A stretch of 40,043 nt of DNA, from positions 1-40,043 of the forward strand of contig JARGPI010000047.1 in assembly GCA_029213005.1 (NCBI GenBank), read 5' to 3'. How positions within the stretch are numbered: the first letter of the stretch is position 1; each line of letters starts with the position of its first letter. Shown here one piece after another: positions 25,867-35,111 of this stretch. The notes under the pieces were generated by a model. That model searched no databases. It was not told the origin of the DNA and saw only the letters and a list, made by a program, of their open reading frames with translations. The position numbers and the translations under genes were made by a program. Origin of the DNA: Verrucomicrobiales bacterium. GTDB lineage: Bacteria; Verrucomicrobiota; Verrucomicrobiia; Verrucomicrobiales; DEV007.

Positions 25867-28557
25867 ATGACCAAAGATAAATTTTCGAGAAGGGATCTCA
25901 TCAAACTCGGATCCGGAATTGTAGCGGGAGGTTTCCTCCCCGCCACCTCTGCAGTCAATGCCGCAGCGGACGGAGGAGCCAAGGTCGATATTGCAAAGTT
26001 GATTCGGGGAAAAATTGACTACACCAAAGCCAAAGCGACCCCGACCATTTGTTTCGGCTGCACCACGCACTGCGGAGTCATCGGCTGGGTTCAGGATGGC
26101 CGGGTCCGCAAAATGGAAGGAAACCCTCTCGATCCAAATTCGAAAGGCAATATCTGCGCAAAAGCTCAAGGCGTCATCTCCGCGACCTATTATCCGGAAC
26201 GACTTCTCTACCCCTTGAAGCGGGTCGGTATCCGCGGCGGCGGAAAGTGGAAACGAATATCCTGGGACGAGGCACTCACCGAGATCGCCGACAAAATGCG
26301 TCCGCTCCGCGAAAACAACGTTCCCGAAGAGTTTGTCTTTCACTACGGCAGGGACAAAACCAAAGGCTATACCAAACACTTTACCAATGCCTTTGGAACG
26401 CCTCATCGACTCAATCGTCGCTCGATATGCTCATCCAATCGACGCGCCCCTTTGATGAGTTTTTATGGTAGAGAATTCGAGTGGGAAACTCAGGATTTCG
26501 AGAACACCAAGTATATCATCAATTTTGGAGGCAATCCGATGGAAGCCTATCAGGGCGGCCTGTTTATGATGCATCGAATTCGGAAGGCCCAGGCGGAAAA
26601 CAACGCCAAAATGGTTACTTTCGAAGTCCGCCCCTCCGCTACCGCATCGGTATCGGAGGAGTATCACCCCGTGATGCCCGGAACCGACGGCGCGATCGCC
26701 ATGGCAATGATCCACGTCATCCTCGGTGAAGGGCTCGAAGACAAAGCCTTCTGGGAGCGCTGGTCGAACTACCCACTCGAAGACCTGCGCAAGCATGTCA
26801 AAACCAACACCCCGGAATGGGCCGAAGCCATCACGAGCGTACCGGCAGCCGACATCAAACGAATCGCAATCGAATTCGCCAAAGCGGCTCCGTATTGCAC
26901 CACGATGTCGAACCGGGGCTCCGCAAAACATTACAATGGCGTCCAGGCCGACCGGGCGATCCGAATGCTCGATGTCCTTGTCGGAAACGTAGGCAAACCG
27001 GGCGGCTTCTGCCTGTCATCACTGCGCGGCTGGGCCAACCGTTACGGGCAGGACGGACTACCGAAACTTTCGATGCCGGGGCCGAAGCCATCGGACCCCA
27101 AGCCCTGGGGAATCGGAGAAGGCTTCAATGAAGAGGCATTCCGGAAACTCCCGGAATTTGTTCAGGAACGAGTCAACGCGTTCCCCGATAAATGGCGGAA
27201 CAGTTACTATGGCGAACTCGCTACACCCAGCGAATACCCACTCGCCTGGCATTGGTATCAAATGCGGGTTGGGCAATTGGTCTACCCCTATATCAAAGAA
27301 GGTCGGCAAAAAGTCAGTGTCTATATGTCATTCACCCTCGGTGCGGCTTACGGCTACCCCGAAGCCAATGCGGCCCGTGAAGTTCTACTCGACGAAGAAT
27401 TGATTCCCTACCATATCGCCATCGACATCGGTTACGGAGAACAAACCGCCCTTGCGGACATCATCCTGCCAGAGGCAACAGCACTGGAGCGTTGGGACCA
27501 TCACTCGACCAACAACTATGGATTGATTCCCTACACCGGCGTTCGACAACCACTCGTCAAGCCGGCAGGGGAAACCAAATCCGTTCAAGTTATCCTCCGC
27601 GACCTCGCCCGCAAAATTGGCGGCGGCATGGAACAATACTTTATCCAGATGGAGGATATGGAAGCCTTCTACAAAGAATGGTATAAAAATCTGCCGGTCG
27701 ATTGGGGAACCTTCAAGAAACGCGGCATCTGGCAGGACGAAACCCGGGCTAAAGATTACGAACTGTATGAAAAGCAACTCACCGGGGCCGAACTGGAGGG
27801 TTCCGAGGTCGGCGAAGACGGTATCATTTCAAAAGACGGCAAAGCAATCGGCTTGATGCAGGGCGACAAAGCAGTGATTGGATTCGAGACTCCGTCGCGA
27901 AAAATTCAGGTCTACGATGAGATTTGGCCGATTGCAGCGAAAGCGGTCGGGCTCCCGATGGATGACGTGAATGCCAGCCCCATCGCGATTTACGATACCG
28001 TCCCGGAGCACCGCGATCTGCCCGAAGACCGGTATATCTTCTCCACTTTCAAATGGAATGTTCACACCCAGGGCCGCAGTGGTCACTGGAAATACAATGC
28101 CGAAATTATCCATACCAACCCGGTCTTCATGCACCCGGAGACGGGCAAAACCCTCGGCGTTTCCGAAGGTGATACGGTGAAAGTATCCGTATATCGTCCC
28201 ACCGGAGCAACTTACCGCTCAGGCGAACCGGGAGTGATGAACAGTTTCGAAAATCACGTCCGCTTTCTCAAGGGAATGCATCCCCGGGTAGTGATGTGTT
28301 CGCACCACGTCGGGCACTGGGAGCACGGCGCAGTCGGACGCAGTGAAAATCAAATTTCAGGCCCAGTCGAAGGATTACCAAAAGAGAATGACCTGCCGGT
28401 CGATCGGGATATCCCCAAAAAAATCTGGTGGGCAAAGAAAAACGGAGGCATCGGAGGTGGCGTCCACATCAACGACGCATTGCCGATCAACCCCTGCCCC
28501 TTAACCGGCGGCCAGAACTGGTATGACAATGTCTGCAGTATAGAGAAAGTGTCGTAA
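25867..28557 (+). CDS. Tat-exported molybdopterin oxidoreductase, catalytic subunit
   Basis: An 896-residue molybdo-bis(MGD) enzyme of the DMSO reductase superfamily. The Tat signal SRRDLIKLGSG is at the N-terminus, with a cleavage region near NAA. The N-terminal [4Fe-4S] motif uses Cys62, Cys65, Cys69 and Cys97. The Mo ligand is probably Cys188 in RRSICSSN, a cysteine-ligand type as in PsrA/PhsA, nitrate and formate enzymes. Later motifs include DVLVGNVGKPGGF and DIILPEATALERWD. The C-terminal domain (about 720-896) contains HTQGRSGHWKYN. Subgroup resembles sulfur-compound or arsenic oxyanion reductases; the substrate cannot be fixed from sequence. The operon is B subunit, this gene, then a TorD-like chaperone; no NrfD/DmsC membrane anchor is present. 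Confidence 0.9.
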   Translation: MTKDKFSRRDLIKLGSGIVAGGFLPATSAVNAAADGGAKVDIAKLIRGKIDYTKAKATPTICFGCTTHCGVIGWVQDGRVRKMEGNPLDPNSKGNICAKAQGVISATYYPERLLYPLKRVGIRGGGKWKRISWDEALTEIADKMRPLRENNVPEEFVFHYGRDKTKGYTKHFTNAFGTPHRLNRRSICSSNRRAPLMSFYGREFEWETQDFENTKYIINFGGNPMEAYQGGLFMMHRIRKAQAENNAKMVTFEVRPSATASVSEEYHPVMPGTDGAIAMAMIHVILGEGLEDKAFWERWSNYPLEDLRKHVKTNTPEWAEAITSVPAADIKRIAIEFAKAAPYCTTMSNRGSAKHYNGVQADRAIRMLDVLVGNVGKPGGFCLSSLRGWANRYGQDGLPKLSMPGPKPSDPKPWGIGEGFNEEAFRKLPEFVQERVNAFPDKWRNSYYGELATPSEYPLAWHWYQMRVGQLVYPYIKEGRQKVSVYMSFTLGAAYGYPEANAAREVLLDEELIPYHIAIDIGYGEQTALADIILPEATALERWDHHSTNNYGLIPYTGVRQPLVKPAGETKSVQVILRDLARKIGGGMEQYFIQMEDMEAFYKEWYKNLPVDWGTFKKRGIWQDETRAKDYELYEKQLTGAELEGSEVGEDGIISKDGKAIGLMQGDKAVIGFETPSRKIQVYDEIWPIAAKAVGLPMDDVNASPIAIYDTVPEHRDLPEDRYIFSTFKWNVHTQGRSGHWKYNAEIIHTNPVFMHPETGKTLGVSEGDTVKVSVYRPTGATYRSGEPGVMNSFENHVRFLKGMHPRVVMCSHHVGHWEHGAVGRSENQISGPVEGLPKENDLPVDRDIPKKIWWAKKNGGIGGGVHINDALPINPCPLTGGQNWYDNVCSIEKVS

Positions 28558-28588
28558 ACCCGAAAGGTAACCGGTAGCATCGATAGCT

Positions 28589-29137
28589 ATGAATTCGACC
28601 AGCGAAGAAATCCGTGCCATTGTCGGGCTTTACCATCTTTTTGCGAATCTTCTCAGTGAAGAGTTAAACCCTCACATGAGAGATATTCTCATTCAGAATG
28701 AGGTGCTGGCAGTCTTAAGCAAAGCGGAACCTGAAGTAGAGAAATACCTCTCCGGAGACTGGGGCCCCACGGAGTATGAAGAAGCAGCGGTCGATTTCTG
28801 CGACACCTTTATTCTGCCGGACAGTGCGATTGCCCCGCGAGCGGTCGCCTGGCTGGGGGAGAATGATTTTGCCTCAGCGGAGGGCATCCACTCAGTTGTC
28901 GAAGCCTTTCTCAAACAGGGGCAGATAACGATTCCCCCAAGCTTTGCTCAGCTTCCCTACGACCACGCTTCGCTACTTTTCTATATGGCTGCCACGCTTC
29001 GCCAAATCGAATCAGAGCAGGCCGCCGACTTTGAGCAGGCAACTCTGGGTAGCTGGATTAATCCCTTCGGTCGCGCGTTACAAAAGGCGGAAAATCCTCT
29101 GTATCGCGCTCTGGGACATTTGATCGAGACCGCTTAA
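28589..29137 (+). CDS. TorD/DmsD-like molybdoenzyme chaperone
   Basis: A 182-residue all-helical cytoplasmic protein. The opening IRAIVGLYHLFANLLSEEL and the central LPYDHASLLFYMAATLRQIESE match the TorD family, in which a conserved acidic-His pair in that loop helps bind the Tat signal and MGD-enzyme precursor. It sits 31 bp after the catalytic subunit and closes the operon, so it most likely escorts that subunit before Tat export. The last 4 bases overlap the converging CoA-binding gene. Confidence 0.85.
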   Translation: MNSTSEEIRAIVGLYHLFANLLSEELNPHMRDILIQNEVLAVLSKAEPEVEKYLSGDWGPTEYEEAAVDFCDTFILPDSAIAPRAVAWLGENDFASAEGIHSVVEAFLKQGQITIPPSFAQLPYDHASLLFYMAATLRQIESEQAADFEQATLGSWINPFGRALQKAENPLYRALGHLIETA

Positions 29138-29499
29138 AATCGGCCTGCGGATAACATCACCAGAGTGCAGTCTTCCACGACTTCGATCCCGGCATCGCGA
29201 AGCGCAGCAGCTACCGATGCGTTTTCGCTACCGGGATTAAAAATCACCCGCTCCGGCTCACAGGCAATCAGATCCGGAAGGATCGTTTCCACCACCCTCG
29301 AGTTCAGGTAAACCGTCACGGTATGTATCTCGATTTCGTCAGGAATCTCATCGAGCGATTTAAACCCCTCGCGTCCCTGAACGCTTTCTCCAGAGAGACT
29401 CACTGGAAACGTATCGTGCCCGTTTTCGGTCAACATTTGCTGGGCCCGGTACGAAAATCGCTCCGGTTTGGTTGAGGCACCGATAATTGCTACATTCAT
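29134..29499 (-). CDS. CoA-binding protein, YccU family
   Basis: A 121-residue Rossmann-like protein. Start ATG 29499 (MNVAIIGASTKPERFSYRA) is chosen because it begins exactly at the first family strand; an ATG eight codons earlier is possible. The motifs VAIIGAS, TVTVYLNSRVVETILPDL, VIFNPGSENASV and the terminal VVEDCTLVML match CoA_binding_2 proteins such as YccU. Ligand binding of CoA is known for the family but the cellular role is not. It converges on the TorD-like gene and diverges from the secreted protein that follows. Confidence 0.87.
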   Translation of the reverse strand: MNVAIIGASTKPERFSYRAQQMLTENGHDTFPVSLSGESVQGREGFKSLDEIPDEIEIHTVTVYLNSRVVETILPDLIACEPERVIFNPGSENASVAAALRDAGIEVVEDCTLVMLSAGRF

Positions 29500-29556
29500 A
29501 ATTGAGCGGAGTAATCTTGCCATGAGAGATCTCCGAATGGTATGAAAGGCATTCTA

Positions 29557-30276
29557 ATGAAAAAACACGTTGTTGCCATCCTGAGTCTCGCTTTTTCGTC
29601 CGCAGTTGTAGCTGACGACCACGGAAAACTTATCTTTCAAGACGATTTCGAGCGAACCGAATCTCAGGAAACCACAGACGAGATCGGAAATGGATGGGGA
29701 ACGAACAGTAAAAAACGGGCCGGAGGTAATAAGCAGGTCGATCTCAAGGACGGCGCTATGTATATCACGATGCACCCCACTGCGGACCACGCCGTTTCGG
29801 TGACTCACCCCGCCGAATTCCGGAATGGCTCGGTGGAAACGAAATTTATGCTGGAGGGTGAAAAGGACACTCTCGGCCTCAATTTTGCCGATCTCAAATT
29901 CAAGGAAGTCCACGCCGGTCACCTTTTTAAAGTCACCGTGGGAACCAATCACGTTTTGATCGAGGATATGAAAACCGGCGGTATGAACATGGCATATCAC
30001 GCCGCCAAAAAAGCGAAGACGCTGACGCCGGAGCAGAAAAAACTGATCAACTCGAAGAAAAAGAGATTTCCGGTGAAGCTGGAATCCGGAAAATGGTACA
30101 CCCTGCTCGTGAACATCTCGGGCGATACCGTCACCACTTCCATCGATGACAAGGAAGTCGCCACTTTTACCTCCGAAGGCTTCGCCCACCCCACCAAACG
30201 GATGCTGCGCCTGTCGGTCCCCAAAAGCGCCGTCGTCGATGAGGTCAAAATCTGGGCAGCCAGCCCGGCTGAGTAA
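29557..30276 (+). CDS. Secreted concanavalin-like (LamG/DUF1080-type) protein
   Basis: A 239-residue exported protein. ATG 29557 (MKKHVVAILSLAFSSAVVADD) gives a compact signal peptide with a VVA cleavage site; an ATG five codons upstream would also work. The mature part begins LIFQDDFERTES, the usual opening of LamG/DUF1080-like jelly rolls of Verrucomicrobiota and Planctomycetota, and continues with GNGWGTNS, SVETKFML, LESGKWYTLLVNISGDTV and DEVKIWAA. No catalytic residues are recognised. It probably binds polysaccharide in the periplasm or outside. A strong terminator follows its stop. Confidence 0.75.
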   Translation: MKKHVVAILSLAFSSAVVADDHGKLIFQDDFERTESQETTDEIGNGWGTNSKKRAGGNKQVDLKDGAMYITMHPTADHAVSVTHPAEFRNGSVETKFMLEGEKDTLGLNFADLKFKEVHAGHLFKVTVGTNHVLIEDMKTGGMNMAYHAAKKAKTLTPEQKKLINSKKKRFPVKLESGKWYTLLVNISGDTVTTSIDDKEVATFTSEGFAHPTKRMLRLSVPKSAVVDEVKIWAASPAE

Positions 30277-30292
30277 CACATCCTCTTTGACA

Positions 30293-30328
30293 CAAAAAAA
30301 CCGCGAAGCAGAAGCGCTTCGCGGTTTT
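30293..30328. terminator. Bidirectional Rho-independent terminator
   Basis: A 9-bp perfect stem (ccgcgaagc at 30301-30309 with gcttcgcgg at 30316-30324), a six-base loop, seven A before and four T after. The A and T tracts on both sides let it end transcription of the secreted jelly-roll gene from the left and of the helical protein gene from the right. Confidence 0.9.
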
Positions 30329-30355
30329 GATTCAGAGGAATGGGGTTAATAAATC

Positions 30356-30970
30356 TTAGTGGCTGTGGCCGTGAGATCTCGAAGCGGGAGGGTTGAACCC
30401 GCCGAAGATTGATCTCAATATGCGGCTGAAGTCATCTTCAGGTCGGCTGCTTCTGTAGGAAGGGGTTACAATACGCTTGTTGTTCGCCGAGCGATGACTG
30501 TGGTAGTCATGTCTTGGAGGCCTGGAGTAAGCGACGACAGCGCGCTCCATTCTGTGGATTGAATCGTTCAGGGCATCCATCTTGTGATGAACGTGAGCGA
30601 GTCCACCGTCGACGTATCCTCTGTAGCGCCCTTTCTCAACCGCATCGACAACGTCGTGGAGGTGATGAGCCAATCTGTCGAGTTCCTCCAAGTCCGTTTT
30701 AATATGGCGGTAGGACGTGTAGGGGTCGTGGGAAAGTTGATCGATATGCTCAGCTTTGACCAAAATCTCATTAATGTCAGCCATCAGGTGTCGGTAGGCT
30801 GAGGAACGCTTGTAGTGAGTCTGAAATTCGTTTTTGATTTCACGTCCCACGTGCTCGATTCGGTGAGCGTAGTCGGAGAGATCGTTGTGGCCGCGGGCCT
30901 GGACTGAAGCAGAAGGAGCCAACAGAGCGGCGACTGCGACGACTGGAATAAGGGAGAGTTTTTTGATCAT
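30356..30970 (-). CDS. Secreted alpha-helical protein, paralogue of the gene at 11334-11864
   Basis: A 204-residue exported protein with a signal peptide (residues 1-25, ending SVQA). Its middle repeats the family pattern seen 19 kb away: EFQTHYKRSSAYRHLM followed by ADINEILVKAE, then KTDLEELDRLAHHL and KGRYRGYV. It differs by being His-rich (HLAHHLHDV and a C-terminal HYHSH...HGHSH tail), which could bind metal ions. It stands alone between two terminators. Function unknown; a periplasmic helical bundle is likely. Confidence 0.82.
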   Translation of the reverse strand: MIKKLSLIPVVAVAALLAPSASVQARGHNDLSDYAHRIEHVGREIKNEFQTHYKRSSAYRHLMADINEILVKAEHIDQLSHDPYTSYRHIKTDLEELDRLAHHLHDVVDAVEKGRYRGYVDGGLAHVHHKMDALNDSIHRMERAVVAYSRPPRHDYHSHRSANNKRIVTPSYRSSRPEDDFSRILRSIFGGFNPPASRSHGHSH

Positions 30971-31110
30971 ATTATTTGGGGTTAAACTATTATCTGTTTG
31001 TTTTACAGGAATGGGACGCTCAAATTTGGGCGAGATTCAAAATAACAAATTTAATTTGTCAATTATACATTTCTTGTTTTTCGCGCCATTTCACACTTCC
31101 GTACCGGCAC

Positions 31111-31142
31111 AAAAAAAACGGCGGAGTCCGGAGACTCCGCCG
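31111..31142 (-). terminator. Rho-independent terminator of rpsA
   Basis: Read on the minus strand, a 9-bp GC-rich stem (arms at 31134-31142 and 31119-31127, six-base loop) is followed by eight T. It lies 38 bp after the rpsA stop. Confidence 0.92.
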
Positions 31143-31180
31143 CTTGAATTGATTGATTTAAAAAATCAGAAGCGAATCGC

Positions 31181-32896
31181 TTATTCCTCTTCGCCACCGT
31201 CAGACTCAGCTGATGGGCTCCACTCTTCTGCGAGATTGAAGGCTTGCTCCAGTCCAACGAGGTCGGAACTTGGGCGAAGCGCTTCGAAGGCAGCAGTTTC
31301 CTTGCGGAGTTGCTCTTCGCTGTATTCAGCAGCCTTGATCGAGAGACCAATCCGGCGCTCGTTGCGGTCAACCTTGATAACCCGGGCTTCGACTTCGTCT
31401 CCGACCTTGAGGATATCCTTAACCTTGGCAACATGCTCTTCGCTAAGCTGCGAGATGTGAACCAGTCCGTCGATGTCGTCTTCCAACTGAATGAAAGCAC
31501 CGAAGGAAGCGATCTTGGCGACCGTACCTTTGACAAGATCTCCAACCTTGAACACATCGTCGATGTTGCTCCATGGGTCATTCTCAAGCTGCTTGCAGCC
31601 AAGACTGATCCGCTGGTTGGTCTTGTCGATGTCGATAACGACTGCTTCGACTTCCTCGCCCTTCTTGAGCGTTTCGGATGGGTGATTGATCTTGCGTGTC
31701 CAACTGAGGTCGGAAACGTGGATCATCCCGTCGATACCATCTTCGAGTTCTACGAAAGCACCGTAAGCAGTAAGGTTGCGGATCTCTCCTTTGATAACCT
31801 TGCCGATTGGGTAGCGCTCTTCCACATCGTCCCATGGATTGGGCTCGAGCTGGCGAACTCCGAGGGAGATCTTCTGCTCGTCTGTGTTGATCGCAAGAAC
31901 CTGTGCTTTGATTTCCTGATCGAGTGCCAACACATCGCTTGGACGTGTGATCCGCTTGGTCCAGGAAAGCTCGGAAACGTGGATAAGTCCTTCGACTCCT
32001 TTTTCCAGTTCGACGAATGCTCCGTAAGGAACCAACTTCGTGATTTTTCCGGCCACTTCGGAGTTGATTGGGTATTTGGCTTCGATCGCCTCCCATGGGT
32101 TGTCCTGAAGCTGCTTGAGACCGAGAGAAACACGCTCTTTGTCTTTGTCGACGTCGAGAATGACCACATCGATCTTCTGACCGATCATGAGCATTTCGCT
32201 TGGGTGGTTGATCCGGCCCCAGCTCATATCGGTGATATGAAGCAGTCCGTCCATGCCCTGAAGATCGATGAACGCACCGAAGTCGGTGATGTTCTTGACG
32301 ATACCTTCGACCTGATTTCCGATTCCGACCTGGGAAAGGAACTCAGCACGCTGCTCAGCACGCTCTGCTTCGATCACTTCACGACGGCTCAGAACGATGT
32401 TCTTACGGATGTCGTTGACCTTAACGATCTTAAATTCGTAAATATTCCCAACGTATTCGTTGAGATCTTTTGGAGGAATGATGTCGATCTGTGAACCGGG
32501 AAGGAACGCTTCCACACCCACGTTGACCATAAGTCCACCTTTGACAACGGACTTGACCTTTCCTTTGACGAGACCACCAGCTTCGTAAACGCCGACGATT
32601 TTGTCCCAGTTTTGTTTGTGAGCTGCTTTTTCCTTGGAAAGAACAACCATGCCCTCGTCATTTTCGAGGCGCTCGAGGAGAACTTCAACTTCGTCTCCTA
32701 CTTCAAATTCTTCGTCTTCAAACTCGGAAACGGGAACAACGCCCTCAGATTTGGCACCGATATCAACGATGACCATTTGTTTCCGGATTTCGATAATTTT
32801 TCCATTCACAATCGAGTTTTCGCGGTGTGAATGAAGACTTTGTTCAATGAGTGCCATCAACTCAGGGTTGGATGGCGGTGGTAATGTCTTTGACAT
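31181..32896 (-). CDS. rpsA: 30S ribosomal protein S1
   Basis: A 571-residue protein with six S1 RNA-binding domains in tandem (roughly 28-92, 108-178, 194-263, 280-350, 367-437, 453-523). Each shows the repeating pattern GxVxxIxxFGAFIxLxxxxxGLIHISxLS; the first two are the divergent ribosome-docking type. The C-terminal tail is acidic (ESDGGEEE). S1 brings mRNA to the small subunit and is essential in most Gram-negatives. No Shine-Dalgarno sequence is visible before its ATG (upstream is accataca-type), in keeping with S1's often leader-dependent initiation. cmk, a frequent upstream neighbour, is not present. Confidence 0.97.
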   Translation of the reverse strand: MSKTLPPPSNPELMALIEQSLHSHRENSIVNGKIIEIRKQMVIVDIGAKSEGVVPVSEFEDEEFEVGDEVEVLLERLENDEGMVVLSKEKAAHKQNWDKIVGVYEAGGLVKGKVKSVVKGGLMVNVGVEAFLPGSQIDIIPPKDLNEYVGNIYEFKIVKVNDIRKNIVLSRREVIEAERAEQRAEFLSQVGIGNQVEGIVKNITDFGAFIDLQGMDGLLHITDMSWGRINHPSEMLMIGQKIDVVILDVDKDKERVSLGLKQLQDNPWEAIEAKYPINSEVAGKITKLVPYGAFVELEKGVEGLIHVSELSWTKRITRPSDVLALDQEIKAQVLAINTDEQKISLGVRQLEPNPWDDVEERYPIGKVIKGEIRNLTAYGAFVELEDGIDGMIHVSDLSWTRKINHPSETLKKGEEVEAVVIDIDKTNQRISLGCKQLENDPWSNIDDVFKVGDLVKGTVAKIASFGAFIQLEDDIDGLVHISQLSEEHVAKVKDILKVGDEVEARVIKVDRNERRIGLSIKAAEYSEEQLRKETAAFEALRPSSDLVGLEQAFNLAEEWSPSAESDGGEEE

Positions 32897-33069
32897 ATAT
32901 GTATGGTTTAGGTTTGGTTAATGAGTTAACTCAATACTTCCGACTGCTTCCTCAACACTCTTTGATAGCCGCATCAATAAAGGAAGCACCGGCAATTCGC
33001 GGCTGAGCGGGCGGGAATCTAGGCGGATTTCCCGTGAAGACAAGTGAAAGTGGGGGCTGGACGCGATTA

Positions 33070-33098
33070 GTGCTGCATTTCAGGCCTGAAAACAGCAC
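33070..33098 (-). terminator. Hairpin after the type III PKS gene
   Basis: gtgctg (33070-33075) pairs with cagcac (33093-33098), enclosing the perfect palindrome ttcaggcctgaa. It begins 14 bases after the PKS stop on the minus strand. There is no T tract, so termination may be weak or Rho-dependent; it could separate the PKS transcript from rpsA. Confidence 0.35.
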
Positions 33099-33111
33099 CA
33101 TTCGCGCCAAA

Positions 33112-34134
33112 TCAGCGATTTAACTCAAAGGAATGACACGCAAAGCCCGCTCCGAAGGACGTCAGCCAGATATCATCCCTGATTTGGCGCCCCTTCAGAT
33201 GCTCTTCCAAAGCGATGAGAACCGAGGGGCTGCTGGTGTTCCCGTAGCGGCGGAGGATTTCGCGGCTTTCGGAAATTTGATCGAGGGAGCATTCCTGCTC
33301 GATAGTCTCGATCACATCCCGCCCGCCGGTATGAGTAATCACGTAGGGATCCGGGGAAACACGCTTGTCATAGAGCGTTTTGACAGCAGCGCCGGCTAAC
33401 TTCGGCACGGTGCGATCGAGCTGGTTCCGCAACTTGCCGTTATCGTTCCGGAACCGAATTTTTTCCCTTTCTTCGGGAATATGGAGCGTATCGAATCGAC
33501 CAGCCCGGAAACCGGTCGGCCCGGGAACCCCTTTCCAGATTGAGGCGCTTGCCCCGTCACCGAACAGGCAAAGACTGATCAGAACTCCGAGGTCATTATC
33601 GATGAAAAATGCTGCCGAACAGGTTTCCACTGCGATCACAGCAACGTTCGCCTCCGGATTCGCAGCGACGAAGCCCCCGGCAGCGCGCAGGGTTGGAACC
33701 GCGGCACCACAACCAAGCCCGACGATGTCGTTCAGGTAAATATTGGGCCTCATCCCCATATTTTCTGCAACATATGAGGAAATTCCCGGGCAAAGATACC
33801 CCGTGCAGGTGCAGACAAACAGCGCATCGAGATCGGTCGGCCGGAGCGACGCGCGGTCCAGAGCCTTCGCGAGAGCTTTTTCCGACAGGGCCGGGGCCTC
33901 TCTTTCAAACAGTTGATTTAGCTGTCCCGCATTAAGGTTAAAGAGCTCCATCGGATTTTCGACCGCAAAGCGCCTCGTATCGATGCCGCAATCTCCCGTA
34001 AGAATTTTTTCCAGAACCATTCGGGCCCTCAGATTCAGTTGTTGAACCTTCGGGGACCGGCAGGTCGCCTCCCAGGCTTCCCGCTGGGTAAGGGTGTGAG
34101 ATGGAAAAGCACTGGATATAGAGTGTAGGTACAT
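33112..34134 (-). CDS. Type III polyketide synthase (chalcone/stilbene synthase family)
   Basis: A 340-residue thiolase-fold enzyme that extends an acyl-CoA starter with malonyl-CoA units. The catalytic triad is visible: Cys142 in GLGCGAAVPTLR, His268 in ITHTGGRDVI and Asn299 in RYGNTSSPSVL. FGDGASA near 192 is also conserved. Length is slightly short for the family (usually 350-390) because the C-terminus is trimmed. Bacterial relatives make alkylresorcinols, alkylpyrones or phloroglucinol-type products. No methyltransferase or oxidase gene that would tailor the product is adjacent. It follows the GH16 gene by 44 bp on the same strand. Confidence 0.92.
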   Translation of the reverse strand: MYLHSISSAFPSHTLTQREAWEATCRSPKVQQLNLRARMVLEKILTGDCGIDTRRFAVENPMELFNLNAGQLNQLFEREAPALSEKALAKALDRASLRPTDLDALFVCTCTGYLCPGISSYVAENMGMRPNIYLNDIVGLGCGAAVPTLRAAGGFVAANPEANVAVIAVETCSAAFFIDNDLGVLISLCLFGDGASASIWKGVPGPTGFRAGRFDTLHIPEEREKIRFRNDNGKLRNQLDRTVPKLAGAAVKTLYDKRVSPDPYVITHTGGRDVIETIEQECSLDQISESREILRRYGNTSSPSVLIALEEHLKGRQIRDDIWLTSFGAGFACHSFELNR

Positions 34135-34178
34135 ACCCGGCTGTTACCCATCACCGGGAAATGGTTACAGAGTCGCTG

Positions 34179-35099
34179 TTACGGCACCAATTCCCAAACG
34201 CGGACGTAGTCCACCTCCATTGCTGTGGGAAAGGCCGCCTCCGCCACCTTTAAATCCGGATTCGTAACGAGTCGGTTTTGCCGGAAAACCGCGTAGGGAG
34301 CCCGCAGCCCGAGAGATAATGCGACGTTCATTTTGCGATGCCAGTGTTCGTTTTTCTTGCGACCGATTTCGACTCCATCGACATACCAGATAATTTCGTC
34401 CTTCCCGACTCGACAACCATAAGTATGGAAATCATCCCGGGGATCGAAGGAAGCTACATATTCAATGGCCTGCGCCTCGAAGTAGCGTTTGTCGTGGGGG
34501 CGCCTCCAGTCGCGCCCCGGCACCCCGGGTTTTCCGTTCGATAATATCGTATGTAGATTATGATCGGAAATTTTCACATTTCCGGCATTTTGATCACCTC
34601 TCTGGGTGAGTTCTACCACATCGACCTCGCTATACCGTACGGCTCCCGGCTTGAGTATCGAATCGTCTATCGAGCTGTATAACCAGAACGCCGGACTTAC
34701 TCCGGGAAACAAGGGGGCCGCTTTGATCCGTGCCTCGTAGTAACCGTAATTTCCTTTGGCGTAAGACTTCAGCATCGCGGAACGGTATGGCGTCGCCACT
34801 TTCTTTTCCGATTCCGTGGGCTCGACGCGCCGTAACGTCAGAGAAAGCACACCATCCGAGACTGACGCATTTTTGTCGTTGTTCCAGATCCAGGCACCAA
34901 AATTCTCCGGATCGCGATGCCACTTTTTCCAGTCAACTGCAGTGCCATTAAAATCATCGGACCGGTCCCATCTTATTTTCCAGTTTTCATCCGACTTCGC
35001 CGACAGTGGCTTAACATTAGCCGGAGTCTGTGCGGAAAGCAGAGACAAATAAAGAAAACTCAAACCATAGAAAACGACTACAACTTTTATTTTACTCAT
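34179..35099 (-). CDS. Secreted glycoside hydrolase family 16
   Basis: A 306-residue exported beta-glycanase. The signal peptide covers residues 1-23 (ending LSAQ). The GH16 catalytic motif ExDxxE appears as SEVDVVELTQRG with nucleophile Glu158, assisting Asp160 and acid/base Glu163. Other landmarks are SDDFNGTAVDWKKW, NYGYYEARIKA, PAFWLYS, FHTYGCRVGKDEIIWYVDGVEIGR and the terminal MEVDYVRVWE. The pattern resembles marine agarase/porphyranase/carrageenase-type GH16, but substrate is not certain. It is 12 bp downstream of the nucleoside transporter gene, so they may share a transcript. Confidence 0.9.
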   Translation of the reverse strand: MSKIKVVVVFYGLSFLYLSLLSAQTPANVKPLSAKSDENWKIRWDRSDDFNGTAVDWKKWHRDPENFGAWIWNNDKNASVSDGVLSLTLRRVEPTESEKKVATPYRSAMLKSYAKGNYGYYEARIKAAPLFPGVSPAFWLYSSIDDSILKPGAVRYSEVDVVELTQRGDQNAGNVKISDHNLHTILSNGKPGVPGRDWRRPHDKRYFEAQAIEYVASFDPRDDFHTYGCRVGKDEIIWYVDGVEIGRKKNEHWHRKMNVALSLGLRAPYAVFRQNRLVTNPDLKVAEAAFPTAMEVDYVRVWELVP

Positions 35100-35111
35100 T
35101 AATTATTTAAA

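Noticed and set aside
31244..32494. Long plus-strand open frame (416 codons) antisense to rpsA
   Set aside because: rpsA is unambiguous; the antisense frame mirrors its repeated S1 codon pattern and has no family resemblance.
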